This document shows positions 18,283 to 27,005 of a stretch of DNA of 64,000 nucleotides, piece by piece. The first letter of the stretch is position 1. The number at the start of each line of letters is the position of its first letter. The DNA lies in assembly GCF_039545095.1 (NCBI RefSeq), contig NZ_BAABRS010000001.1, positions 1,302,001-1,366,000 of the forward strand. Direction: 5' to 3'. The notes under the pieces are model-generated. The model made no database searches. It saw nothing but the letters and a program-made list of their open reading frames with translations, and was not told the origin of the DNA. This DNA is from Fodinibius salicampi (GTDB lineage Bacteria > Bacteroidota > Rhodothermia > Balneolales > Balneolaceae). The translations under genes and the position numbers were made by a program.

Positions 18283-18314
18283 CCTTTGGAATGAGAGATC
18301 TTTTATTCCAAAGG
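18283..18314. terminator. Hairpin between convergent genes
   Basis: A perfect 10-bp stem, CCTTTGGAAT (18283-18292) with ATTCCAAAGG (18305-18314), and a 12-base loop lie midway between the stops at 18225 (plus) and 18399 (minus). No T run follows on either strand, so it is a shared but weak terminator at best. Confidence 0.45.
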
Positions 18315-18398
18315 GCAGATTGCATGCTCCTATATTCTTATATTATATCGACCGAGTTCCCATAAATGTCACAGGTTCTTAAGGCTGGCCTTACTCCC

Positions 18399-20192
18399 TT
18401 AAGCAGATTTTGAGGCAGAAGTAGGCAAATATTCATCTTTATACTGCAGTTCATACAGCTTGCGATAGATTCCGCCCTCTTTTTGAAGGAGCTCTTGGTG
18501 GGTACCCCGTTCACGAATTTCGCCTTTATGCATTACCAAAATCTTATCGGCTTCGTGAATGGTTGAAAGACGATGAGCAATCACAATAGAGGTTCTATTC
18601 TCCATAAGTTGATCACACACCTTATTGACAATCTCCTCGGTCTCCGAATCCACATTCGATGTGGCCTCATCCAATACCAAAATATTAGGATCATAGACCA
18701 TCGCCCTGATAAAGCAGATAAGCTGTTGCTGCCCCATTGATAATGAGGAACCGCGCTCGTTCAGCATAAAGTCGTACCCCCCGGGCAACTTCTCAATAAA
18801 GCGATCTGCCTCTATACTGCGAGCAGTCTCAATAACACGCTCTTCGGAAATATTTGGATTACCTAATGTGATGTTTTCCAAAATCGTGCCGGAAAACAAC
18901 GCATTGTCCTGCAGGACCAATGCAAAATTTGACCTTAATTCTTCAATTGTTAAATCCCGGATATCTACGCCGTCTAAAAGAATTTCCCCATCATTGATAT
19001 CATAAAAGCGCATAAGTAAATTAATAATGGTAGATTTGCCGGCGCCGGTAGCTCCCACAATAGCGACGGTTTCCCCTGCATTGGCTTCAAAGGACACATT
19101 TTTCAATACGGTTTCTTCATCATTATTGTAGCTAAACCATACATCTTTAAAGGTAATACTCCCTTCCGGGTTATCAATGTGTATAGGGTCTTTTGGATCA
19201 GTAACTTTATTCTCAGTATCCAAGACATTAAAGATACGCTCGGAAGATGCCAGAGCTGACTGAAGGGTATTGAATTTTTCCGATAGCCCGCGAATCGGTC
19301 GAAAGAAATCACGAACGTATTGAACAAAAGCCAGTAGAATACCGAACGTTACCTGATCCATCAGGGCTCGTCCGCCTCCATACCAAATTACGAGTGCCAT
19401 TGCCAGGCTCGCGATAATTTCAACGGCGGGCCAAAATATGGCAAAATAGAAAATGGTATCAATATAGGCTCCTTTATAACTGCTGTTTATAGACTCAAAT
19501 TTGCTGCGCTCCCGTTCTTCCTTATTAAAAAGCTGTACAATGGACATTCCATTAATGTGCTCCTGCACAAAGGAGTTCAGGCGTGCTATTTGATCACGAA
19601 CATTGAGGAATGCAACCCGTACTTTCGCCTTAAACAAAAAAGTAGCGTAAAACAACAGGGGCAATACAGAAATAGCTACCAGGGAAAGTTCCCAGCTCAT
19701 GCTAAACATAAAGTACAGGATAAAGAAGATGCGAAACATATCTCCCATGATATTCACTACTCCATCACTCAGCAGGTCACTGAGCGCCTCAATATCACTG
19801 GTTGTACGAGTAATGAGCCGGCCGATCGGGTTCTTATCAAAAAACTGGACATGGAGAGACTGTATTTTTTGAAATACTGCATTCCTTAAATTATATAATG
19901 TCCCCTGTCCGAACCAGCGCGTGAGGTAGGTGTTAATAACCAGCAGGATAAATTCACCAACTAGTGCTCCTAAAAGGAGTACAATTATCCATAGCAAACC
20001 CTCAAAGTCATTGTTCGCTATATAATCGTCTACCGCGATCTGAGTTAACTTTGGGCGGATGGTGCCTAAAAAGGAGGCCCCAAGCGTTAATGCTATACCC
20101 AACAGTACATACCAGCGATAGGGTCTTATAAATTGATAAAGCCGTCGAAGAAGATTAGTATCGACGGCTTTATCATTTTCTTTATTGCTCAC
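18399..20192 (-). CDS. ABC exporter half-transporter, consensus-site subunit
   Basis: A 597-residue type IV ABC exporter subunit: six membrane helices (about residues 25-300) followed by a nucleotide-binding domain. Walker A is GATGAGKS (380-387), Walker B ILVLDE with catalytic Glu509, and the switch His is in IVIAHRLS. Its signature is LSMGQ (484-488) rather than LSGGQ. It pairs logically with the subunit at 21556-23361, which has LSGGQ but lacks the catalytic Glu, as in TM287/288- or BmrCD-type heterodimers. The start is GTG at 20192, 12 bases after the RNase Z gene. Substrate is unknown: drugs or lipids are typical for the family. Confidence 0.92.
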   Translation of the reverse strand: MSNKENDKAVDTNLLRRLYQFIRPYRWYVLLGIALTLGASFLGTIRPKLTQIAVDDYIANNDFEGLLWIIVLLLGALVGEFILLVINTYLTRWFGQGTLYNLRNAVFQKIQSLHVQFFDKNPIGRLITRTTSDIEALSDLLSDGVVNIMGDMFRIFFILYFMFSMSWELSLVAISVLPLLFYATFLFKAKVRVAFLNVRDQIARLNSFVQEHINGMSIVQLFNKEERERSKFESINSSYKGAYIDTIFYFAIFWPAVEIIASLAMALVIWYGGGRALMDQVTFGILLAFVQYVRDFFRPIRGLSEKFNTLQSALASSERIFNVLDTENKVTDPKDPIHIDNPEGSITFKDVWFSYNNDEETVLKNVSFEANAGETVAIVGATGAGKSTIINLLMRFYDINDGEILLDGVDIRDLTIEELRSNFALVLQDNALFSGTILENITLGNPNISEERVIETARSIEADRFIEKLPGGYDFMLNERGSSLSMGQQQLICFIRAMVYDPNILVLDEATSNVDSETEEIVNKVCDQLMENRTSIVIAHRLSTIHEADKILVMHKGEIRERGTHQELLQKEGGIYRKLYELQYKDEYLPTSASKSA

Positions 20193-20204
20193 ACTACTAT
20201 TTGT

Positions 20205-21470
20205 TTAGAAGCGATCGAAATCATCAAATGGAGTTCGCGGCGTAATCTGTCTTGGCTTACGCTCATTATTATCCTTACTTCCTCCATTGTTATTGTTGTT
20301 ATTATTATTGGAAGAAGACTTTTTAGATCGGCTACTTCTGCTGCTACGAGAGCTGCTGCTCTTACTACTGCTACTGCTCTTCCGGCTGCGAGATGAGGAT
20401 GTTTTTTTCCTCTTTCTCATGCGACGCTTCTTTTTCTTGCCTCCTCGCTTGTTTCGCTTGGATTTGCTGCCGCCTCCGCCGCTGTTACTATCTCCTTTAT
20501 TTTGGTTAATCTCTTTGAGATAAACCTTTGGCTCAATAATACCTTTCTCATGAGCCGGATCAGTAAATATCGGTCGAAGCTCTGTAGCAACCCATGTTGG
20601 GAAGAAATCATCCCGGGCCTCACGCAGAAGCACATATTCATTGGTGTAACGGGCTGAAAAATGGGTGATAACCAGAAGCTTTGTCTTAGCCTCATTTGCC
20701 ACACGGGCAGCATCTTTAGCTGTTGAATGTCCCGTCTCCTCTGCTTTATCAGAAAGACTCTCATTAAAGGTAGCCTCGTGAATCAATACATTCGTATTCT
20801 TAGCTAACTTAACAGAGTTAGGACAATATTTGGTATCCGTTATATAGGCAAAGCTATCACCAGGACGCGGATGCCCTACAATATCGGCAGACTTAACTAC
20901 CGTACCATCTTCGAGCTCTACATCCTTGCCGTCTTTAAGATCTTTGTACTGCCAGTCTTCACTAATACCCTGCTCTTGGGCTTTCTCGGCATCAACCTTG
21001 CCGGGTCGATCTTTTTCCTGCAAGCGATAGCCGATACAGAACTTTGTATGATTCAGAGGTCGTGCCTCTACATAATATTCATCGGCATCAACAACGCGCT
21101 CGCTTTCAAAATCTTCATCTAGCTCCACATACTTAATATCATAACTCAGGCTGATATTGGAAAAATCAAAATTAAATTCTATGAACTCCTGAAGTCCTTC
21201 CGGACCAACCAGAGTAATTTCCCGGTCTCTCCTTTGGAGCTGCAAAGTGGAAAGCAATCCAATCAGACCGGAATAATGGTCTGTATCGAAATGTGAAATA
21301 AAGATGTAATCAATTTGAGACCGCTTTAAGCCCCCTTGAAGCATTCTCATCTGAGCATTTTCTCCACAGTCAAAGAGAAAAACGCTCCCTTCTCTCCAAA
21401 CAGCTACTGATGATAAATGACGTGTTGCCGTGGGTGTCGCTGAAGCTACACCTAATGGTACGATAATCAT
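20205..21470 (-). CDS. rnz: RNase Z-like MBL-fold nuclease with long Ser/Arg/Asn tail
   Basis: tRNA 3'-processing endonuclease family, 421 residues against about 310 usually. Residues 1-320 are the metallo-beta-lactamase fold with family landmarks: PLGVASATPTATRHLSS, DCGENAQMRM, His141, Asp212 (ITDTKYCPN), His248 (GHSTA) and His270 (ITHFSARY). The first metal motif is HFDTDH (60-65) instead of HLHGDH, so one His is replaced by Asp. Residues about 323-421 are an added disordered tail: Gly-rich, then Lys/Arg-rich, then Ser/Arg repeats, then eight Asn in a row. The tail may bind RNA or drive condensation. The gene lies between the two halves of an ABC exporter, all on the minus strand. Confidence 0.88.
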   Translation of the reverse strand: MIIVPLGVASATPTATRHLSSVAVWREGSVFLFDCGENAQMRMLQGGLKRSQIDYIFISHFDTDHYSGLIGLLSTLQLQRRDREITLVGPEGLQEFIEFNFDFSNISLSYDIKYVELDEDFESERVVDADEYYVEARPLNHTKFCIGYRLQEKDRPGKVDAEKAQEQGISEDWQYKDLKDGKDVELEDGTVVKSADIVGHPRPGDSFAYITDTKYCPNSVKLAKNTNVLIHEATFNESLSDKAEETGHSTAKDAARVANEAKTKLLVITHFSARYTNEYVLLREARDDFFPTWVATELRPIFTDPAHEKGIIEPKVYLKEINQNKGDSNSGGGGSKSKRNKRGGKKKKRRMRKRKKTSSSRSRKSSSSSKSSSSRSSRSSRSKKSSSNNNNNNNNGGSKDNNERKPRQITPRTPFDDFDRF

Positions 21471-21555
21471 GATTTAACTCCTATGTCTTTTTTTCAGATC
21501 TTACTGCGATCAAGCAGCAGATCTTATAAGGTTATAATTTTACTATTTTGTTTTT

Positions 21556-23361
21556 TTAGATTTCGGCCAACTCTTCTTCTATGAGTTGTTTATTGTACAT
21601 AACTGAATAACGACCTTCTTTATTTAATAATTCTTCATGTGTTCCTTGTTCTACAATAGTCCCATTTTCCATATAATATATAATATCTGCATCTTTTATC
21701 GTAGATATACGATGACTGATCATCAATGTTGTTCGTCCTTGCAATTCTTTACGGAGATGTCGGAGAATAGATTCTTCTGTTTTAGTATCTACAGCACTTA
21801 ATGAGTCATCTAATATAATAATTTTAGGATCTCGAATCAGGGCTCGAGCAATAGCAGTTCGTTGTTTTTGACCGCCGGATAACGTAATCCCTCTTTCTCC
21901 TAACATAGTCTCAAATTTCTTTTCAAAATCCAAAATATTTTCACGAACCTGAGCCTTTTCTGCAGCAGTCTCAATTTCTTCTTTGTTGGCGTCTTCGGTA
22001 CCGAATGCGATATTTTCGCCAATCGTATCTGAAAATAAGAAAGTATCCTGTGGTACCAACCCAATGTTCTTACGTAATATCTCTAAGGGAATTGCCTTAA
22101 TATCCGTTCCATCAATTAATATTTTTCCTTCCGTCGCATCAAAAAGACGTGGAATGAGTTCTACAAGAGTGGTCTTCCCACTGCCCGTACGGCCTACTAT
22201 GGCTGCATTTTGGCCTGCTTCAATTTTTAGATTAATATTTTTTAACACATGCTCATCTGCTTCCGGATAAGAAAAAGAAACATTCCTGAATTCAATGCTT
22301 CCCTCAATTTCAGTAATATCATGCTTGGTACTTTCTTTATCAGCTATATCAATATCTTCGGTTAGCATTTCATCAATCCGCTTCCACGATGCCATAGATT
22401 GTTGATAGCGATTAACGGTATACCCAAGAGAAGCGACCGGCCAGGTCAAATAGGCCACATAAATTATAAATTCCATAATGTTACCAACAGTCAGTGTTCC
22501 CTCTATGACCATTTGGCCCGCTTTCCAAACAACGATTATTACCGAAAGACCAATCAATAGGTTAAGAGTTGGATGAAAAAGAGACTCCACCAAATCGAGG
22601 CGCAACTTTTTCTTGCGATATCGTTCGCTTTCGTGTTCAAAACGACCGTTTTCATACTCTTCGCGATTATAGGCTTTAATCAGCCTTATACTTGTAAAAG
22701 ACTCTTGGGCTCGCCCTGCAATGGTAGAATATTGTTCCTGAATTATCCGGGAATAATCATTGATATATCCACTTACCCAATAAGCAAAAGCAGAGAGAAA
22801 AGGGAGCGGAAGTAAAGCCCAAAGCGTCAATTCCGGACTTACAATAATCATCATTGTAATAATAAAACCTGCTCTTGTTAACGTATTAATGGTATACATA
22901 TAAGCAGGTCCAAAGTATTCCCGGACTTTAGATACATCTTCTGTAGCACGGACATAAATTTCACCGGAATCGTAACTGCTATAAAAACGCTGGGGTAGTT
23001 TTAGGAGCTTGTCAAAAATATCGTTTCTCAGATCGTACTCTATTTTACGGGAAGCGACTATAAGGGTTTGACGAGTAGCAAAGAGCAATACGCCCGATAG
23101 TACCACCGCTCCCACTAACAACAAAGCATTTTTTGCCAGAAGCCAGCTTGCATCACTACTGAATAGTAGTTCAAAAATATTGCCAAAACTTTCTGAAGAC
23201 CGGTCAAGTTCTATCTCTGTTACCTGGTCCACCGTTCGGCGTAAATAAACAGGTATCCAGACCAAGAAAAAATTGGATGCTGTCAAAAACAACGATCCAA
23301 GAATGATGGTCCCCTTATACTTTTTAAAATACCTATTTAACTTACGTAGTGAACCCACCAA
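21556..23361 (-). CDS. ABC exporter half-transporter, degenerate-site subunit
   Basis: A 601-residue half-transporter with six membrane helices (about residues 18-320) and an ATPase domain. Walker A is GRTGSGKT (390-397), the signature is LSGGQ (494-498), and Walker B is IIILDD, where Asp519 replaces the catalytic Glu. This is the pattern of the degenerate subunit in heterodimeric exporters such as TM287; the subunit at 18399-20192 should supply the active site. The frame begins TTG (23361), immediately followed by GTG (23358), and no ATG is nearby, so it has a non-ATG start. The RNase Z gene follows after 85 bases. Confidence 0.92.
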   Translation of the reverse strand: MVGSLRKLNRYFKKYKGTIILGSLFLTASNFFLVWIPVYLRRTVDQVTEIELDRSSESFGNIFELLFSSDASWLLAKNALLLVGAVVLSGVLLFATRQTLIVASRKIEYDLRNDIFDKLLKLPQRFYSSYDSGEIYVRATEDVSKVREYFGPAYMYTINTLTRAGFIITMMIIVSPELTLWALLPLPFLSAFAYWVSGYINDYSRIIQEQYSTIAGRAQESFTSIRLIKAYNREEYENGRFEHESERYRKKKLRLDLVESLFHPTLNLLIGLSVIIVVWKAGQMVIEGTLTVGNIMEFIIYVAYLTWPVASLGYTVNRYQQSMASWKRIDEMLTEDIDIADKESTKHDITEIEGSIEFRNVSFSYPEADEHVLKNINLKIEAGQNAAIVGRTGSGKTTLVELIPRLFDATEGKILIDGTDIKAIPLEILRKNIGLVPQDTFLFSDTIGENIAFGTEDANKEEIETAAEKAQVRENILDFEKKFETMLGERGITLSGGQKQRTAIARALIRDPKIIILDDSLSAVDTKTEESILRHLRKELQGRTTLMISHRISTIKDADIIYYMENGTIVEQGTHEELLNKEGRYSVMYNKQLIEEELAEI

Positions 23362-23410
23362 TAACTGATTTGGTTTGATGATCTATTTGTTTCTATCCAA
23401 CTGAACTTAA

Positions 23411-24448
23411 CTATGCAACCGTAGCATTACTGTATTTATTTATCCAGTATTCTGCCAGGTTGTACCCGGATAGATATGCTTTTTCAACGGATCTTCCACC
23501 GAAGTAGTTCCCTACTAACGCAAGTGGGGCATCAATCATTTCTAATTCCATAAAATATTCGTCAATAACATTTCGTGCCGTAAAATATTTCCAGCGCTTC
23601 AAAGAGGTGGATTCGGGCTGTGATACCCAGGAATCTATAACAGATGACGCTTCCCCGAGTATATACTGAGTTGCTTCAGCATCACTAACTCTTTCATATT
23701 TCTTTGAAGTACCATGTGAAGAATGAATAACAAGTCCCGTTTTGCCGGCTGTATCGCGTTTGGAAGACTCATTTCCAATCCACCGGATGGCACTGTTCTC
23801 ACACTTAATGCCTTTCCATTCCGGGGCTTCTCGATCATAGGTAGCCGCAACGGAAATGCAATCGTCATAGAATACCTCATCAATTACACGAATTATTTTT
23901 CGGGCAGCCGTTTCATCCTGTGCCGTCTGTAGTATTCCATATGCCTCTGTAGCAGGAGTCGCTATAATAACCGCATCACATTCAAAAACATTAACATCAG
24001 TTAAATTAATCATCCATGATCGTTTTTTTCCACGATCGGGACCAATATAAGTGAGTCCCCCGGCTTTCTCCTGTGCCCGAATATCAACCCAGCGGCTTAA
24101 ATATTTATTGATTTGCCCGATCCCCCCATCTAAAGCGTACTTTGTCAGTGGCGAGGCATTGGGATCCTCATTATGCAGGTTTAACCCATCATAAAAACTA
24201 AACTCTTCGGCCCATTCATGAAGCTCTGTTTTTTGCTGCAACTCAGCAAGAAAGGTTTGAAAGGTATTTGTCTCGGCAGAGAGATGAGCGATACCGTTAT
24301 CCAAAATCATATTGTCCAGCTCAATGGATGCCAACCGACCACCCAATGATTCATTGCGTTCAATTATTGTAACCTCATGACCGGCTCTGGCCAGTCGACT
24401 TCCGGCAACCAACCCTGCAAAACTTGCCCCAATTATTCCTATAACCAT
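23411..24448 (-). CDS. FAD-dependent oxidoreductase (renalase/amine oxidase-like)
   Basis: A 345-residue flavoprotein with an N-terminal Rossmann motif variant, GIIGASFAGLVAGSRL, and the FAD-binding acidic residue in VTIIERN followed by GGRLAS. The second nucleotide-binding segment is CDAVIIATPATEAY, and the C-terminal LVGNYFGGRSVEKAYLSGYNLAEY is the usual closing FAD contact. This matches small NAD(P)/FAD amine-oxidase-like proteins such as renalases, whose substrates vary. No signal peptide. It lies 49 bases upstream of the ABC exporter gene on the same strand. The substrate cannot be predicted. Confidence 0.8.
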   Translation of the reverse strand: MVIGIIGASFAGLVAGSRLARAGHEVTIIERNESLGGRLASIELDNMILDNGIAHLSAETNTFQTFLAELQQKTELHEWAEEFSFYDGLNLHNEDPNASPLTKYALDGGIGQINKYLSRWVDIRAQEKAGGLTYIGPDRGKKRSWMINLTDVNVFECDAVIIATPATEAYGILQTAQDETAARKIIRVIDEVFYDDCISVAATYDREAPEWKGIKCENSAIRWIGNESSKRDTAGKTGLVIHSSHGTSKKYERVSDAEATQYILGEASSVIDSWVSQPESTSLKRWKYFTARNVIDEYFMELEMIDAPLALVGNYFGGRSVEKAYLSGYNLAEYWINKYSNATVA

Positions 24449-24582
24449 CGTTAATTGATAAACTATTTAAATATTAAATAATATTGAATGGGTAAAAATC
24501 CGAAATTTTCTTCCAAATTTCTAAGATCAATTCATTTTTTATGAAAAAATAATATTGTGGAGAATAACTACCTATATCATCG

Positions 24583-25944
24583 TTAATAAACCCGTACCCG
24601 GGGCGCAACGGCCTGTTTATCTAGCAGAGCGGGCCAATAGGCAATAACTTCACTGGCCTTTGGTCGTCCGCCAGCATAGCCAGTCACCCCACCTGGACCT
24701 GTTAAAATGAGAGGGACTACTTCTTTCCCAAATCGGTTCACATCCTCTTTGTCTGGCCCGGCTACTCCTACCCGCATTTGTACTTCATCATAATCTTTTT
24801 CAAGCATTTCATCAGTCACCGGTTCCTCACTGCAGCCATTTACCCCTAGATACTCAACCCGGAAATCCTCCAGCTCCAAACCCAGTGCTTCTGCGCGTTC
24901 CCGCAGGATTTCGCCTCCTGCCTTCGCCTTCTTTAAGGCTTTTGGCCAGGAATACACTAGGGTAGAAAAAAGACGATATCCGTCTTTATAACTGGCTGAT
25001 ACCTTATAGGTAGGGGTAAATTCTCTCCCCTCAATTCCATATACATAAACACGATTGGGACCTTCCTGACTAAGCTGAATGGAAGTAAAATCAGCTATAC
25101 AATCAGGAGTTATATATTCTTTGGGATCTCCGATTTCGTAGATCAGCTGTTCCTTCACGGTCTCTTCGTTTACTAATCCTCCTGTATTTTCGTGCTTGGT
25201 AACATAGAAATTACCATCGGCTTTAACCTCAACAATGGGGAAACCGATATCCGCGAAGCGATCGACGCGCTCCCAGTCCGTATAATTTCCGCCCGTTACC
25301 TGCGCACCGCATTCCAGAAAGTGTCCGGCAATCGTGCCCGCGGATATTTTATCATAGTCATCAAAGTCCCAGCCAAACTCATGTACCAATGGGCCGAGCG
25401 TAAGTGCAGTATCGGTAACCCGACCTGTGATAACAATATCGGCCTCCTGCTGTAAGGCTTTTACAATTGGTCGGCATCCAAAATATACGTTAGCACTAAG
25501 CAGCTGATCTTTAACGGTACTAATTGGCTCACTGGTATCCATATTTTTGAGCGGGTGTCCCTCGTCAATGAGCTTATCGATATCATCCAGGATATTGTCT
25601 CCATCTACTACAGCCACTTTCAGTCCGGATAGTCCCTGTCTTTCGATTTCCTCCAATATTCTATCTTTACAGCTATCGGGATTTATCCCGCCGGCATTTG
25701 CAATCACCTTGATCCCTTTCTCGGAAATATCAGGCAGAATCTCTTTTATTACATCTACGAAATCCCGCGCATACCCGTGTTCTTTATTCCGCATTTTTTG
25801 TTTTTGCAGAATAGACATGGTGACCTCTGCCAAATAATCCAGTACCAAATAATCAATAGGCCCTTTTCGAACCTGGTCAATTGGGGCCTTAGGCAAATCG
25901 CCCCAGAAGCCCTGTCCCGATGCAATACGAATAGTTTTATTCAC
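24583..25944 (-). CDS. AtuA-family protein (DUF1446)
   Basis: A 453-residue cytoplasmic protein of the acyclic terpene utilisation AtuA/DUF1446 family. Recognisable segments are IRIASGQGFWGD at the start, YLVLDYLAEVTMSIL, IANAGGINPDSC, ADIVITGRVTDTALTLGPLVHEFGW, HFLECGAQVTGGNYTDW and LTGPGGVTGYAGGRPK near the end. In Pseudomonas AtuA belongs to citronellol degradation, but homologues are widespread in bacteria without that pathway, and none of the other atu genes is next to it here. The start codon is GTG at 25944. A strong hairpin (26053-26080) separates it from the regulator gene upstream. Confidence 0.88.
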   Translation of the reverse strand: MNKTIRIASGQGFWGDLPKAPIDQVRKGPIDYLVLDYLAEVTMSILQKQKMRNKEHGYARDFVDVIKEILPDISEKGIKVIANAGGINPDSCKDRILEEIERQGLSGLKVAVVDGDNILDDIDKLIDEGHPLKNMDTSEPISTVKDQLLSANVYFGCRPIVKALQQEADIVITGRVTDTALTLGPLVHEFGWDFDDYDKISAGTIAGHFLECGAQVTGGNYTDWERVDRFADIGFPIVEVKADGNFYVTKHENTGGLVNEETVKEQLIYEIGDPKEYITPDCIADFTSIQLSQEGPNRVYVYGIEGREFTPTYKVSASYKDGYRLFSTLVYSWPKALKKAKAGGEILRERAEALGLELEDFRVEYLGVNGCSEEPVTDEMLEKDYDEVQMRVGVAGPDKEDVNRFGKEVVPLILTGPGGVTGYAGGRPKASEVIAYWPALLDKQAVAPRVRVY

Positions 25945-26043
25945 GATATCACATTTTGGCTGTTAGTTTTTTTGATAAGATAAGATTTCATCATGCACTA
26001 ACAAAAAGATACGGAAGTATTGAACGAAAGGCAGGCCTGTTTG

Positions 26044-26085
26044 AAAAAAAGTGGCCCCGGCACCTCATTAAGCCGGGGCCCTTTT
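26044..26085 (-). terminator. Bidirectional rho-independent terminator
   Basis: A perfect 9-bp GC stem, GGCCCCGGC (26053-26061) with GCCGGGGCC (26072-26080), is followed on the minus strand by a run of seven T (complement of the A run at 26044-26050) and on the plus strand by CTTTT. It ends the sensor-regulator transcript before the AtuA-family gene. Confidence 0.75.
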
Positions 26086-26271
26086 ACTCTCTCTCATTGT
26101 TTCTCTGCACTCAAGCAGCTATATCTCGAAGTCGGCTTATTTACTTCATGAAACCATCTATAAGATATAGTATGTCACACTTTCAGTCACCGCATGAACA
26201 TGTAGAATATTTACTGCTTGGGAGGGGAAAACACATTCCATGCAGGCCAATCGACCACATGAAATACCATA

Positions 26272-26937
26272 TCAGGAGTTGTCGGGGTGGATTAAACGTC
26301 GGGAGATTCCCTTAGAAACCGCTTCCGACCGGGAATGCACCTGTAATTTTCGATAGATATTCCGGATATGGTAGCGCACCCCATCCACCGAAAGATATAC
26401 GGCATTCCCTATGGCAGCATAAGATTTACCTTTGGCCAGCTCCTCCAGGATTTCCAGCTCGCGCTCAGTAAGTTGCTCGCCCTCATCATTTTCAGAAGGA
26501 GTATGAAAGGTTTTAATAACCTTGCGGGCAATATTGGGCGTCATGGGGGAACCGCCGTCATGGGCATCCCGAATAGCCTGTTTAAGATCTTCGGGGGATA
26601 TTTTTTTCATCAGGTATCCCACAGCACCGGCACAAAGAGCATCAAATACATTTTTGTCATCGTCAAAGACCGTGGCCATAATTACCGGCAAATCAGGATG
26701 CTCTTTTTGCAGATACTTGACCCCCTCAATGCCCGACATTCCCGGCAGTTCAATATCCATTAACACGATATTGGTTTTGGGAATAGCTTCTGATTCAAAC
26801 GCCTCTTCGCAGGACTCAAAGGTATCCATCACCACAAAATCCTGTTCAAAGTCCAGAATGGTAGCCCACCCCTCGCGCATGTAGCGGTTATCCTCTACGA
26901 TAACAATTTTGATGAGTTTTTCTACTTTTCGTGTCAT
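26272..26937 (-). CDS. NarL/FixJ-family response regulator
   Basis: A 221-residue two-component regulator. The receiver domain (about residues 8-125) has IVIVEDN, the phosphorylatable Asp in VLMDIELPG, and the conserved Lys in YLMKKISPED. The LuxR-type helix-turn-helix (about residues 150-210) has LTERELEILEELAKGKSYAAIG and VRYHIRNIYRKL. It lies 68 bases downstream of the propeller sensor kinase on the same strand and should be that kinase's partner. Targets are unknown. The transcript ends at the strong hairpin near 26050. Confidence 0.93.
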   Translation of the reverse strand: MTRKVEKLIKIVIVEDNRYMREGWATILDFEQDFVVMDTFESCEEAFESEAIPKTNIVLMDIELPGMSGIEGVKYLQKEHPDLPVIMATVFDDDKNVFDALCAGAVGYLMKKISPEDLKQAIRDAHDGGSPMTPNIARKVIKTFHTPSENDEGEQLTERELEILEELAKGKSYAAIGNAVYLSVDGVRYHIRNIYRKLQVHSRSEAVSKGISRRLIHPDNS

Positions 26938-27005
26938 AGGTCAAATATAATATTCACCGCATCATATATGCACCACATAGTCATGTAGTTTTACTTCAAT
27001 CGCTT

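Noticed and set aside
20287-20523. Leucine-rich plus-strand frame opposite the RNase Z tail
   Set aside because: It is the complement of Ser/Arg/Lys/Asn codons in the tail; a leucine-only product is an artefact.
25956-26315. 119-codon plus-strand frame
   Set aside because: It runs through a strong terminator and into the regulator gene on the other strand, without conserved segments.
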